A stretch of DNA of 64,000 bases. It comes from Winogradskyella thalassocola. GTDB lineage: Bacteria > Bacteroidota > Bacteroidia > Flavobacteriales > Flavobacteriaceae. The DNA is taken from the NCBI RefSeq assembly GCF_900099995.1, contig NZ_FNCZ01000001.1, forward strand, positions 434,001 through 498,000, given 5' to 3'. Shown one piece after another: positions 25,732 through 36,200 of this stretch; positions within the stretch are counted from its first letter, which is position 1; every line of letters starts with the position of its first letter. The notes beneath the pieces were generated by a model, which did not search any database, was not told the DNA's origin, and was given only the letters and a program-made list of their open reading frames with translations. The translations under genes were made by a program, and so were the position numbers.

Positions 25732-25980
25732 TTAATTTTCAATATTGAACATTTTTTGTAGTATTCCATTTTTATTCAAGTAGGCAAATAATGATATATC
25801 ACCAATAATGTTTGCTATCATAACTATTAAGCTTAATTCAACATCATCTTTAAACTTCGTTAACGTATAAATATCTGAACTACTAAAGTTCATAATTACT
25901 TTATAGGACAAAACAATAGAAAAAACCGACAGTCCAATGAGAAATATAATGATAGCATAAATTATAAATTTATTTTTCAT
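25732..25980 (-). CDS. Small two-helix membrane protein, unknown
   Basis: An 82-residue protein with two hydrophobic helices (residues 6-30 and about 49-68), a short polar connection containing KFKDDVEL, and a polar tail. Its ATG overlaps the stop of the secreted protein gene by 4 bases, so the two are translationally coupled and end at a common terminator. No family is recognised; size and topology resemble immunity proteins encoded next to membrane-active toxins, which is inference only. Confidence 0.65.
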   Translation of the reverse strand: MKNKFIIYAIIIFLIGLSVFSIVLSYKVIMNFSSSDIYTLTKFKDDVELSLIVMIANIIGDISLFAYLNKNGILQKMFNIEN

Positions 25981-26753
25981 GAAAAAGCCGCATAAATTGA
26001 TGCCAAAGCTGATGATGCTCCAATTCGCAATAATGAAGCTACAATTGTTACTGTAGGTATAACTCCTGTTCCACCAGTAGCAACCCCAACAGCGTAAATT
26101 GCAGTAAAGGCAGCAGCTAATGTAAAAAATCCAATAGCAGCAGAAATACCATCAGCTTCTCTCCAGCTAGCCTGAGTTTCTACAGGCATATCAGGATTCT
26201 GAGTTGACCAAAAATCACCAGAAAACTGATAGACAGTTGACACTAACAAATAAGTATCTAAGTCAACCCCTTTCAATTTGTTTCTAGTTAAATTTTGGTG
26301 TTTCATTAACTGATTATTATCGGTAATAGTTTTTATTTCTCTTAATTTTTGAATAAGTAAATCACTATCAACGAAATCACTCTGTGCTTGTTTTATTAAA
26401 GAAGTTAAGTATTTGGTGCTAAATTGATCTGATATTTCAAAATAATTGTCAATACTTTTTGAAGTAAGTCCATTATCTTTGTACAGTTCTAATGTTGTTG
26501 TTTTAACAACATTTAATTTTGTCGGATTTTTAGACATTAATAATTCTAAATTGGCAGCGTGTTCTTTGCCGATTTGGGTTATTTCTGAATCCGTTAGTAA
26601 GCGAATTTTTTTATCATGTTTTTTAGTTTTTTTTAAAATTCCTTGTTGATTTAAGTTTTGACTATTTCCAAACTGACTAAAAGATGTAAATAAAACTAAT
26701 GATGCTAAAAAAGTTCCGAAATAGGTTTTTCTAATTGTTTTAAATATATTCAT
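25977..26753 (-). CDS. Secreted protein with hydrophobic Gly/Ala-rich C-terminus, unknown
   Basis: A 258-residue protein. A signal peptide or anchor (FGTFLASLVLFTSF, residues 13-32) is followed by a polar helical middle (about 40-185) and a striking C-terminal 60 residues: ADGISAAIGFFTLAAAFTAI, YAVGVATGGTGVIPTVTIVA, SLLRIGASSALASIYAAFS. That tail is rich in small residues and glycines like class II bacteriocins or hydrophobic hairpins of pore formers. It is coupled to a small membrane protein. I recognise no family, so function is open. Confidence 0.65.
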   Translation of the reverse strand: MNIFKTIRKTYFGTFLASLVLFTSFSQFGNSQNLNQQGILKKTKKHDKKIRLLTDSEITQIGKEHAANLELLMSKNPTKLNVVKTTTLELYKDNGLTSKSIDNYFEISDQFSTKYLTSLIKQAQSDFVDSDLLIQKLREIKTITDNNQLMKHQNLTRNKLKGVDLDTYLLVSTVYQFSGDFWSTQNPDMPVETQASWREADGISAAIGFFTLAAAFTAIYAVGVATGGTGVIPTVTIVASLLRIGASSALASIYAAFS

Positions 26754-27250
26754 AATATTTTAAAGTTTATAAAATTGAAATTAATTTTTTCGATAACTCA
26801 GTTTACTTTTTCTTTTATTTCTGTTTCAACTTTCACATTTCCGATTTTGGATGGTCAGTCCTTTTAATGACGTTTATTCAGTTTATATTTTATACAAGGG
26901 TTCTAATTTGTTCTGTTTATTAATGCTCTGTAAAACTAAGAAGTAACAAAAAAGGGGGTTTACGGTAAAACCGTCTATTTCGTTAATTTTTTAATTAACA
27001 AGAAATGACCTCTACAATTTGGCTCAAAATAAGAGTCAAATTGCAGAGGTCATTAATTACTATTCATAATTTTAGAATAATAGCATCCTATAAACTTGAG
27101 TTTTCTATGGATTTATACTTTTTACTTAAAAAGAAAATCAGCCTATGTGATTCTATAAGAAAGGATAATTCTGTGTATATATTAGATAAACCTAATGTTT
27201 GTCAGCATCATAATACACAATAGATTTGACAAAAATTAATAATTTGAATT
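26754..27250. other. Intergenic region with one long hairpin
   Basis: AT-rich sequence between the secreted-protein gene and the small ORF at 27251. The only clear structure is the long inverted repeat at 27004-27054. An ORF across 27005-27223 lacks protein-like composition and overlaps that repeat, so it was not called. Confidence 0.4.
27004..27054. repeat. Long inverted repeat, possible terminator stem
   Basis: Arms of 22 bases (starting AATGACCTCTACAATTTGG and ending GCAGAGGTCATT) pair with only two mismatches around a 7-base loop. There is no T run on either side, so unlike 25590-25647 it is not a complete intrinsic terminator. The shared CCTCT...AGAGG ends suggest both hairpins belong to one class. 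Confidence 0.6.
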
Positions 27251-27373
27251 ATGTACCAATTATTTAAAATACAATTACTTATAATGAGCCCACTTTTAGT
27301 AGCAAGCTTCATTTTAGTGTCTCCCATTTATTTTTTATACAAAGCGTTCTCAAGACAGATGACAATTAAATAA
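27251..27373 (+). CDS. Possible small membrane protein
   Basis: A 40-residue ORF with one long hydrophobic stretch (LLIMSPLLVASFILVSPIYFLY) and a basic end. It lies head-to-tail against the converging enoyl-CoA hydratase gene, 7 bases away. No family is recognised, and the only support is the hydrophobic pattern. Confidence 0.35.
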   Translation: MYQLFKIQLLIMSPLLVASFILVSPIYFLYKAFSRQMTIK

Positions 27374-27380
27374 TAATCAT

Positions 27381-28163
27381 CTATTTCCCAGGAAAATCCG
27401 CCTTACGCTTTTCTAAAAAAGCAGTCGTACCTTCAACAAAATCTTCGGTACCAAAGCATTTTCCAAATTGTTTAATTTCTACTTTGTAACCATCTTTGCC
27501 GTCTTTGTAATTCGCGTTAATCGCTTTAATGGCTTTACTGATGGCAACAGAAGAATTTCGCATTATTTTACTTGCAATCTTCTCTGCTAATGGTAGTAAT
27601 TCTTCTAGCTCAACAACGTGGTTTACTAAACCATAATTTAAAGCTTGGTTAGCATCAATCATACCAGCTGTCATTACCATTTCCATCGCTCTACCCTTAC
27701 CTACTAGCTGTGGTAAACGTTGCGTACCTCCATAACCAGGAATCACGCCTAGAGACACTTCTGGTAGTCCCATTTTGGCGTTACTACTTGCCACTCTAAA
27801 ATGACAAGTCATCGCTAATTCTAAGCCTCCCCCAAGTGCAAAACCATTTACCGCTGCAATAACAGGAGTGCTTAAACCTTCCACAAAATCGAATAATAAG
27901 GCTTGTCCTTGTGCGGCTAGTTTTCCACCTTCGTTAACACTAAAATCTGCAAATTCGCTAATATCAGCTCCGGCCACAAACGCTTTTTCACCGCTTCCAG
28001 TGAGGATGATAACTTTGGTGTTTTCATCTGTATCTGCAGCATCAAAAGCATCGTGCAATTCTTGAATCGTATCCTTATTTAATGCGTTTAGTTTTTTTGG
28101 TCTGTTGATTGTAATCGTTGTAATTCCGTTGGAATAATCTGAAAGTATGTTTTCGTAATTCAT
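27381..28163 (-). CDS. Enoyl-CoA hydratase/isomerase family protein
   Basis: A 260-residue crotonase-fold enzyme that hydrates trans-2-enoyl-CoA in beta-oxidation or a related pathway. The oxyanion-hole segments are GEKAFVAGADISEFADF and FALGGGLELAMTCHFRVAS. Both catalytic glutamates are in place: the one in GGGLELAM-C and the one in MGLPEVSLGVIPGYGGTQRL. The C-terminal segment ends with AFLEKRKADFPGK. The ATG at 28163 is preferred; extending to 28250 would translate a palindromic repeat (28180-28202). Confidence 0.94.
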   Translation of the reverse strand: MNYENILSDYSNGITTITINRPKKLNALNKDTIQELHDAFDAADTDENTKVIILTGSGEKAFVAGADISEFADFSVNEGGKLAAQGQALLFDFVEGLSTPVIAAVNGFALGGGLELAMTCHFRVASSNAKMGLPEVSLGVIPGYGGTQRLPQLVGKGRAMEMVMTAGMIDANQALNYGLVNHVVELEELLPLAEKIASKIMRNSSVAISKAIKAINANYKDGKDGYKVEIKQFGKCFGTEDFVEGTTAFLEKRKADFPGK

Positions 28164-28179
28164 TGAAAATTTATTTTTT

Positions 28180-28202
28180 ATTCCCACTAGAAGTGGAAAT
28201 CT
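28180..28202. repeat. Interspersed palindrome, family A (divergent copy)
   Basis: ATTCCCACT, AGA, AGTGGAAATCT: the same outline as ATTCC-stem-GGAATCT at 8372-8391, with a different stem. It lies 17 bases before the enoyl-CoA hydratase ATG, in the leader of its mRNA. Confidence 0.45.
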
Positions 28203-28263
28203 GGTTGTTATATTCTTTAAATTACTTTGCAAACACCGCAGCCCAAACAATGGACTATAGTTT

Positions 28264-29763
28264 TTACAAAGAGATCTCTGCCTGCGCAGAAATTGTTTGA
28301 TTTTTAGGAAAAGTAACTGTAAAAATTGTGCCTTTTCCTAATTCCGTGGTAAAGGTAATACTTCCATTATAAGTTTCTACAATGTTCTTTACCATAGCCA
28401 AGCCTAAGCCCATACCACTAGTCTTCGTCGTGAATTTTGGCTCGAATATTTTGTCTTTAGTGTCTTCATTTATTCCAGAGCCATTATCCTCAATCGTAAT
28501 ACTCACATTATCTCCTTCGCTAAAAACACGTACTACAATTTTAGGATTTTCAGCATCATTAGGAATCGCTTGAATACCATTTTTAACCAAATTAGTAACC
28601 ACTCTTATTAACTGTGTTCTATCAAATTTAGCAATAATTTCTTCGGTTTCAGAATAGAATTCAATGTACTCTTCATTAAAAATATCGAGAGCCATTTTCA
28701 CAATATACACCACGTTAAGCACTTCACTTTTTTGAGCTGGCATCTTAGCAAAATTTGAAAACGCCGAAGCAATAGAACTCATGGTATCAATTTGCTGAAT
28801 AAGCGTATTGCTGTATTCATCTACTTTTTTATGAATGTTTTCATCCTCTGGATTAAACTTACGTTGAAAACTCTGAACAGTCAATCGCATAGGTGTTAGT
28901 GGGTTTTTAATCTCGTGAGCCACTTGTTTTGCCATTTCGCGCCAAGCCTGCTCACGCTCATTAGTTGCTAAAACCACAGCACTCGCTTCTAGCTCATCAA
29001 TCATGCTATTATAAGAATTGATAAGCGTTCCGATTTCATCACTTGAAGAATCTATCTGAATTTTTGTATTACGCTTTTCTAATCGCGTTTCATTCATCTT
29101 ATCACTAATAGTCCGAAGTGATTTGGTTATAAATTTAGATATAAAATAAGCAAAAACAATTGCGACTAAAATCAATACTAAATAGGCATAAGCCAAACGT
29201 TTTAAAAACTCCTTTAGCTCTTTATTAAAAAAATCATCATTTTCTAAATAGGGCAAATTTAAAATGGCTAACGTCTTAAATTTTTCATCCATGATATAAG
29301 AGTAGGATGACTGAAAAGTTTGCCCAGCAACTTTATTCTTTACGACATAACGATGCTCTAAAGTATTAGATAAGGTGTTTAATATTTCAACATCTAAACA
29401 GAGATCTGAAGAGTCTCTTTGAATGGTCCGTTTTGAACTTTTAAGTAATTGCCCTTCTAAATCATAAAGGTTAATTTGTAAATTATGAATGGCATCAATT
29501 TCAAAAATTTCATCTTTGAAAATTAACGGAATATTCTCTGTTGTACGAGGATATGTGGTTTCTCCAATAACAAAATTAATACTTTGCTTAATCGCTTTTT
29601 CCTTACGTTCTAGGCGCTCACTATGGTATTCTCTAGCCTCTTCGCTATATTGATAAATAGTTACCCCAGCTATCAAAATCGACGCTACAAGTACTAAAAG
29701 TATCATGGCTACATTTATTCGAGCTCTTAAGGATAGGCGTTGCATCATTATTGAAGTGTCCAA
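28264..29763 (-). CDS. NtrY-like sensor histidine kinase
   Basis: A 499-residue membrane kinase. Two membrane helices (about 17-38 and 191-209) enclose a periplasmic sensor region (about 40-190); a HAMP-like linker follows (210-265), then HisKA with the phospho-acceptor His283 (VAHEIKNPLTPMRL) and HATPase_c (VTNLVKNGIQAI, EDNGSGI, GMGLGLAMVKNIVE). The HEIKNPLTPMRL motif places it in the NtrY/AtoS-like group. Start may be any of the first three methionines. The last nine codons (ISAQAEISL) are encoded within or next to a family A palindrome. No response regulator gene is adjacent. Confidence 0.9.
   Translation of the reverse strand: MDTSIMMQRLSLRARINVAMILLVLVASILIAGVTIYQYSEEAREYHSERLERKEKAIKQSINFVIGETTYPRTTENIPLIFKDEIFEIDAIHNLQINLYDLEGQLLKSSKRTIQRDSSDLCLDVEILNTLSNTLEHRYVVKNKVAGQTFQSSYSYIMDEKFKTLAILNLPYLENDDFFNKELKEFLKRLAYAYLVLILVAIVFAYFISKFITKSLRTISDKMNETRLEKRNTKIQIDSSSDEIGTLINSYNSMIDELEASAVVLATNEREQAWREMAKQVAHEIKNPLTPMRLTVQSFQRKFNPEDENIHKKVDEYSNTLIQQIDTMSSIASAFSNFAKMPAQKSEVLNVVYIVKMALDIFNEEYIEFYSETEEIIAKFDRTQLIRVVTNLVKNGIQAIPNDAENPKIVVRVFSEGDNVSITIEDNGSGINEDTKDKIFEPKFTTKTSGMGLGLAMVKNIVETYNGSITFTTELGKGTIFTVTFPKNQTISAQAEISL
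28271..28294. repeat. Interspersed palindrome, family A, overlapping the kinase 3' end
   Basis: GAGATCTCTGCCTGCGCAGAAATT matches 20 of 24 positions of the inverse of the 8372-8391 element with its flank. It lies inside the reading frame and provides the codons for QAEIS near the C-terminus, just before the stop codon at 28264-28266. Confidence 0.65.
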
Positions 29764-29882
29764 GAAAATGGACGTGTTTTAATTCTGAAATATAAGTTTT
29801 AAATATAGCAATAATCAATCCAAAGACAGCATGTGTAAATTTCAAATTAATAAAAACTAAAATTTAGCTTTTAAAAAGTCTA

Positions 29883-30431
29883 TTAGGCTTCCGGATTTTT
29901 AGAACGTATATTTTTATACAATTTAAAACCTAACATAATTAAGACTCCTAAAGCTACCATTCCTATAATTCCAAAAACCCAGTTGATTGCACTTTTAAGA
30001 ATAACTAGAAAAACCACAGCAAATAGTATGAATGTTGCTCCCTCATTCCAGATGCGCATAAAACTAGAAGTGACTTTAACCTCATCATTTTGAAGTTGCT
30101 TAAAATATAGATGTGTTTTATAGTGATACATAAAAAGTAAAAGCACAAATAATAATTTAACATGCATCCAACCCATTTGCAACCAACTTGGCATTAAAAT
30201 CATTAACCAAACCGCAAATAGCGTCGCTAAAATTGCAGAAGGCCAAGTGATTATAAACCAAAGACGTTTTGCCATTAATTTTAATTGTTTTCCTAAAATT
30301 TCTTTTTCTGGTGATGGTTTGTGAAATGCTTCAATTTGATAGACAAATAATCTCGGAATGTAGAATAAGCCTGCAAACCAAGTAATCACAAAAATGAGGT
30401 GTAATGATTTTATGTAATTATAATATTCCAT
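29883..30431 (-). CDS. hemJ: Protoporphyrinogen IX oxidase HemJ (CopD-like membrane protein)
   Basis: A 182-residue protein with about five membrane helices. The N-terminal motif SLHLIFVITWFAGLFYIPRLFVY carries the conserved histidine of HemJ (His11), and WMHVKLLFVLLLFMYHYKTH carries further conserved residues. HemJ oxidises protoporphyrinogen IX to protoporphyrin IX in bacteria lacking HemG/HemY. The nearby ferrochelatase gene and the heme cluster to the right support this over a copper-related CopD role. Confidence 0.88.
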   Translation of the reverse strand: MEYYNYIKSLHLIFVITWFAGLFYIPRLFVYQIEAFHKPSPEKEILGKQLKLMAKRLWFIITWPSAILATLFAVWLMILMPSWLQMGWMHVKLLFVLLLFMYHYKTHLYFKQLQNDEVKVTSSFMRIWNEGATFILFAVVFLVILKSAINWVFGIIGMVALGVLIMLGFKLYKNIRSKNPEA

Positions 30432-30549
30432 AGTGTAAAATGGTAATTTTATGTTGTTTTAATATAAATTTTGTCACTCTAATTTTATATTCGAAAATGA
30501 CATTTTAAATTTACAAATAACAAAAAACGTCATCTTTAAAATCAGTAAA

Positions 30550-31905
30550 TCACTCAATCAATTCAGCTTTCAGATTCAACTTTACTTCGCGATATAAAAA
30601 ATAAGCCGTGACTACCGTTGAAAGCACATCTGAAATTGGAAACGACATCCAGATCCCTAATTCACCAAAATATAATGGTAAAATATACATTAACGGAATA
30701 AAGAAAATCGCTTGCCTTGTCAACGTAAGGAATAATGCAGGCAATGCTTTACCAACTGCTTGAAAATACGCTGCACCTACAAGTTGCAATGCTACAATTG
30801 GTACCGCTGCAAAAGCCCATCGCATATTATTTGGGGTGACACTGATAACATCTGCATCTGTTGTAAACCATTTTGTAATAATATCTGGGAAGAACATTAA
30901 ACCTATAAAGACTACGGTTCCTAAAATAGTGGCATATTTTATAGCCGTATAAATAGATTCCTGAACACGTTCATATTTTTTTGCACCATAATTAAAACCT
31001 GCAATAGGAATAAAGCCTTGTGTAATTCCAAACACCGGAAACAATACAAACATCATCATCCTACCAACTATAGCATAAGCCGTAACTGATGTTTCACCAC
31101 CAAAATTGAAGAGTGCATTGTTCACCAATAAGAACGTAACACTTACAACAGCTTGCCTCGCTAAGGTTACAAAACCTAACGATGCAATTTCTGAGACAAT
31201 AGACTTCTGTAATTTAAAATGTGAAAAGTTGATTTTTAATTCAGAATTATCGGATAAAAAATACCAAAATATAAACAGAAACGCCACGATATAAGACCCT
31301 GTTGTAGCCCATGCGGCTCCTGCCATTCCGTAGTCTAAAACATTAATAAACATATAGTCTAAAACCAAGTTACCGACGGAAGGAATAAGCATCGCATACA
31401 TCGCGAATTTAGGTTTCCCTTCAGCTCTAATGACAGTATTACCCATCATTACAAATCCTAAGATGGGTACACCGTAGAGAATGATTTCGTAATATACTTT
31501 TGCTGGTTCAAAAATATTGCCTTTCCCACCAAAAGCAGGAATTAAGGTGTCCACAAAATAAAGCCCAAACACGGCAAAAGTCACCGTAAACAATAGGGTT
31601 AGCGTCAGCTGATTTCCAAAAGTTTTAAGCGCCTTAATAGTATTATTAGCACCTAAAGCTCGCGAAATCATTGAAGACCCTCCAATACCAATAGCCATAC
31701 CCAATGCTGCAATAAAAAACGACACTGGTAGTACTACGTTAATGGCTGCAATAGCTGTAGACCCAATCCAATTTCCAACAAAAATAGTATCGACCAAGAT
31801 GTTAAGCGACATCACCAAAATACCAATAGATGCTGGTACGGCTTGCCTAATAAGTAATTTGCCTATAGGCTCATTTCCTAGATCTTGTGACGATACATTT
31901 GCCAT
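30550..31905 (-). CDS. MATE family efflux transporter
   Basis: A 451-residue transporter with 12 predicted membrane helices. Typical segments are GKLLIRQAVPASIGILVMSL, DTIFVGNWIG, GIGGSSMISRALG, and after the pseudo-twofold axis GFIPIAGFNYGAKKYERV. It is in the NorM/DinF-like branch and probably exports cationic drugs or other organic cations using H+ or Na+. Its start codon shares one base with the hemH stop codon (TAATG-like overlap), so it is translated from the hemH mRNA. A role in heme or porphyrin export is possible but only suggested by position. Confidence 0.93.
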   Translation of the reverse strand: MANVSSQDLGNEPIGKLLIRQAVPASIGILVMSLNILVDTIFVGNWIGSTAIAAINVVLPVSFFIAALGMAIGIGGSSMISRALGANNTIKALKTFGNQLTLTLLFTVTFAVFGLYFVDTLIPAFGGKGNIFEPAKVYYEIILYGVPILGFVMMGNTVIRAEGKPKFAMYAMLIPSVGNLVLDYMFINVLDYGMAGAAWATTGSYIVAFLFIFWYFLSDNSELKINFSHFKLQKSIVSEIASLGFVTLARQAVVSVTFLLVNNALFNFGGETSVTAYAIVGRMMMFVLFPVFGITQGFIPIAGFNYGAKKYERVQESIYTAIKYATILGTVVFIGLMFFPDIITKWFTTDADVISVTPNNMRWAFAAVPIVALQLVGAAYFQAVGKALPALFLTLTRQAIFFIPLMYILPLYFGELGIWMSFPISDVLSTVVTAYFLYREVKLNLKAELIE

Positions 31906-32942
31906 TATACGACTTTGGTTTCAGCAGTTGACCATTCCTCTACCATAGTACTAAGTACTTCAGCAAAATCGTCGCGGTCGTTGAGGCAAGGGATCACTGT
32001 AAATTCTTTTCCGCCCATTTCGTGAAAGATTTCTTCACCTTCCATCGCAATTTCTTCCAACGTTTCTAAACAATCGCTTACAAAAGCGGGTGTTACAATG
32101 GCCATTTTTTTGGTACCAGCCTTACCCATTCTTTCAATAGTACGGTCTGTATAGGGCTTTAACCATGGATCAAAACCAAGTCTCGATTGAAACGTCGTAG
32201 AATACGTGCCATTTTTTAAACCTAACTTTTTAGCCACATTTACGGTGGTAATTTCGCATTGGTGACGGTAACAAAATTCGTGTTGTTTACTGCCCATTTT
32301 AAAACAGCATTTGCCATTCATTTGGCAGTTACCATTGGTAATATCACTTTTACGAATATGTCTTTCAGGAACCCCGTGATAACTAAAAAGGATATGTTCA
32401 TAATCCAAATTATTCAAGGTTTCACCAATGCTTTTAGAAAGTACATTAATATAATCTTCACGATTGTAAAATGCTGGTGTTCGTGTAATTTTTAGGTCTG
32501 GAAAATATTCAGCAACCAACTCATCTACTTTTACATCAATCGTTTCTGTGGTTGCCATCGCAAATTGTGGGTATAGCGGAATGGTCTTTATTTCAGTACA
32601 GCCTTTATCAACTAATTCTTGCAGTCCCTTTTTAATCGTCATGCTGCCATAACGCATTGCTAAAGCCACAGGATAATCTACTTTTTGCTGCACTTTTTCT
32701 TGAAGTCGCTCCGAAAGTACAATTAACGGAGAGCCTTCGTCCCACCAAATTTTTTGATACGCTGCTGCCGATGCTTTAGGTCTGGTATTTAAAATAATAC
32801 CTTTTACTAAAATAGTACGCGCCACTAATGGCACATCAATAACGCGTTCGTCCATTAAAAACTCACCGAGATACTTCTTAACATCTTTAGGGCTTGGACT
32901 GTCTGGAGAGCCCAAATTAACTAATAAAATTCCTTTTGACAT
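31905..32942 (-). CDS. hemH: Ferrochelatase
   Basis: A 345-residue ferrochelatase that inserts Fe(II) into protoporphyrin IX, the last heme step. The N-terminus GILLVNLGSPDSPSPKDVKKYLGEFLMDERV is canonical. The catalytic histidine is in LFSYHGVPERHIRK, and the conserved glutamate is in CLETLEEIAMEGEEIF. A cysteine-rich segment (NCQMNGKCCF, EFCYRHQC) lies after the active-site histidine, in the region where some bacterial enzymes bind an iron-sulfur cluster. It forms an operon with the MATE gene. Confidence 0.95.
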   Translation of the reverse strand: MSKGILLVNLGSPDSPSPKDVKKYLGEFLMDERVIDVPLVARTILVKGIILNTRPKASAAAYQKIWWDEGSPLIVLSERLQEKVQQKVDYPVALAMRYGSMTIKKGLQELVDKGCTEIKTIPLYPQFAMATTETIDVKVDELVAEYFPDLKITRTPAFYNREDYINVLSKSIGETLNNLDYEHILFSYHGVPERHIRKSDITNGNCQMNGKCCFKMGSKQHEFCYRHQCEITTVNVAKKLGLKNGTYSTTFQSRLGFDPWLKPYTDRTIERMGKAGTKKMAIVTPAFVSDCLETLEEIAMEGEEIFHEMGGKEFTVIPCLNDRDDFAEVLSTMVEEWSTAETKVV

Positions 32943-33252
32943 GCTTTACATTTTCAACTGCAAAAGTACGATACTAATCGCAATACTTAATAATGGTTTG
33001 TATTGGTTTTATTTATCCTACCATCTTAAAATATTTTATCTACTTTTAGGTTATAGATACCTAAACAATAGTTTTATGACTTGTTTTTAATCGAGTTTAA
33101 CTATTTCTATAAGTCTGTTTAAAGGATTTAAATATCTTTACAAGCCTTGATCAAAATTTATTATGAACCGAGCATGTTCAAAATTTAATTATTTAAAACA
33201 TAATTAATAGCGAACTGCACGTGACAATTATAATGTCAGCAAACACAAACAC
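32943..33252. other. Divergent promoter region of hemH and the TraB-like gene
   Basis: No gene is seen. A minus-strand -7 box (TACTTTTG) lies at 32961-32968, 19 bases before the hemH ATG. No clear promoter was found for the rightward gene, and no palindrome stands out. Confidence 0.5.
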
Positions 33253-36200
33253 ATGAAAAAATACTTATCACTACTTATATTTTCCTTTACAATAGTTGCC
33301 TTCTCACAACAACAATATCAAAGCTTACTTTGGAAAATTACAGGAAACGGATTAGAAAAACCGTCATATCTCTATGGCACCATGCATGTCAGCAAAAAAG
33401 TAGCCTTTAGATTAGACGATGTATTTTACAAGGCATTAAATCAAAGTGATTGTATTGCACTAGAATCTGACCCAACTACTTGGCCAGGTTTTAATTACGA
33501 AATGATGCTTGGACAAATGGCTGCCTACACTAATTATAATGAAGATTTCTATACCAACCTTTTTAAGCTAACGCACCCTGAAGAAATGGCAATTAGAGGT
33601 TCCGTGCGTATGGATAACAATGCTGTGAATGCCTATTTATATAGAAAAAGTAGCTCTTCAGATAATTTTGAAGAAGAAACCTATTTAGACATGTTTATTT
33701 TTCAAGCCGGAAAGAAAAACAATAAAAAAATATACGCCCTAGAAGATTTAGAAGAATCTAGATACTTAACCACAAAAGCAGCTTACAATGCCAATAAAAA
33801 AGAATTAGACCCATGGTTACAAAAATTGTATGCTAAAGAGAATGCGTATTTAATTCAAGAAAATTTATACCGCGATAGAAACTTAGACTTACTCGATTCT
33901 ATTGGAGCTGGTGTTAACACCGAATTCTTCCGCGAAAACATGCTCTATATTCGAAACGAGAATATGGTGATCTCTTTAGAAAAATTAATGCCTACCAAAT
34001 CTGTATTTGCAGGAGTTGGTGCCGCACATTTACCAGGAGAACACGGTATGATAAATATGTTACGTCAACGTGGTTATACCGTAAAAGCCTTAACATCTGA
34101 CCAAACGGACTATAGCAAAACAGAGAAAATAAAATTAGACAGTCTTTTTGTGAGTCCGGAATTACAAAAACATAGCACTCCAGATGGTTTTCTAAGCATT
34201 AACACCTATGATAAACTAAGAGAGTTTTCTTACGGTGGTCAGAAATATTATTTAGATCCAGACATGACTAATGGTGCCTATTTAACTATTAATAGAATTA
34301 GTCGTTTTACGTATTTACCAAACGAAAAAGAAAATATTAGCCTTAAAGATATTGACCATTTACTGTATGAAGACATTCCTGGAGATATCATTAAGAAAGA
34401 CGAATTAACGCAACCTTATCCAGGAATAAGCATCGTTAATAAAACCAAAAAAGGGGAGTTTCAGAAGTACCATATTTATGAAACACCCTTAGAAATTATA
34501 ATTATAAAATTTGCTGGCCGTAGTGACTTTGTACTCAAACATGAAGATAAGATTTTCAATTCAATAGTATTGAGAACTCCTTCAGACGACACACAATTAT
34601 TCAACTCTCCAAAACGTAAATTTCAAGTAGATTTTCCTGAATATTTTATTTCTAGCAACATGAATAACTATGGAAAAAAGCTAGTGGAAGGTCATAAAGA
34701 TGGAGCTTATTATTTTATTGAAGAAGCCGTTTTAAATGACTTAACATATATTGAAGAAGACAGTTTTGAGGCAAAGTATTTTCACCATGCCCTATATAAA
34801 AATTACAAATTAGTTGAAGCTGAAGGTGGTTTTAAAGCAGGTGATTACAAAACCTATGAATCTAATGCCATTTTAGACGCTGATACTAATAAAAGATTAT
34901 ATCTAAAAACCATTGTTAAGGATGGCAGTTACTATTTATTAGGTTACGTGGGCACAAATGAAATTGATAAATCGGCATTTTTTAAGTCCTTTAAATTCAA
35001 CAAAACAGATTACAAAGGATTTGAAAAAGTGATAGATACCTCTTTACATTTTTCGGTTAACACAAACGGAAAAGCACCTTTACCAAATCCATACAACTAT
35101 AATTACAATGGTGGTAAAAAAGCTAAAGATTATGAGCAAACCATAAACGAAACGGTTTATTCTACTTATGCTAACGAGCAAATCTCCATCTCAAGGACTA
35201 AGTTTCACGATTTACAAATGTTTCATAATGTAGATAGCCTTTGGAAAGATTTAGAAGAGAAAGTAAATTACAGAGCACGTTATTATAAAGCCGAAAAAGC
35301 ATTTCATATTGCCAATCGTAAGTCGTCTAAAACTGATGATGATATCTACATCAATACTTTTAGTTACACAGATTCTTCAAGTGCAAAGCAAGTATTAGTT
35401 AAGAATATTTTAAAGGAAGGAGTGCTTTTCGAATTAAAAACGTTGGTGGATTCTATAAGCGGTCCTTCAAAATTTGTGACAGAATTTTATGAGTCATTTA
35501 CACCAAAAGACACCCTTTTAGGGAAAAATGTGTTAACCGATAAAACCAAACAATTTTTTGAAGCCTTACGAGCAAAAGACAGTATTGTTTTAGAATCTTA
35601 CGGTCTTATTAAATTTAAGAAACACAACAGTAAAGACATCGTTTCAATTCTAAAGGATTTTGAATTTGAAAAAGAACGCCTAGAGATAAAATCGTACCTC
35701 GTTGAACAACTCATCGAAATAGACTTAAAGAACAATCTACCTTTTATAAAGCAACTCTATCACGATAGTTATTCTGATCCACAAACTCAAACCTCTATTT
35801 TAGAAGGCTTATTAGATTCTAACACCAAAGAATCATATACCATTGCTTTAGAATTAATGGAGCGCGATTTACCCTTAGGAAGTGTTGGCAGCATGTTTTA
35901 CAATTACAATCGTAAAGACTCTTTAGAACTGAAAGCTTCGCTATTTCCAAAAATTTTAGAATACAGCACCATACAAGAATATAAGCAACCACTTTATACT
36001 TTGCTTGCCAAAGTAAAAGACAGTGGATTAGTAAAACAAAAGACCTATAAAAAATATAAAAATCAGTTGATAAATGACGCTAAAATGGAAATAAAGCGGA
36101 ATTTAGGAAGCTATAATAATTACGGTTACAATTCGTATTCTCACAATTTGGCGACCTATGTTCGACTCATTTTTCCTTATAGAGAAGAACGTACAGCTAA

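Noticed and set aside
27005..27223. Plus-strand 72-residue ORF across the long inverted repeat
   Set aside because: Its first third is the hairpin itself and the rest lacks protein-like composition.
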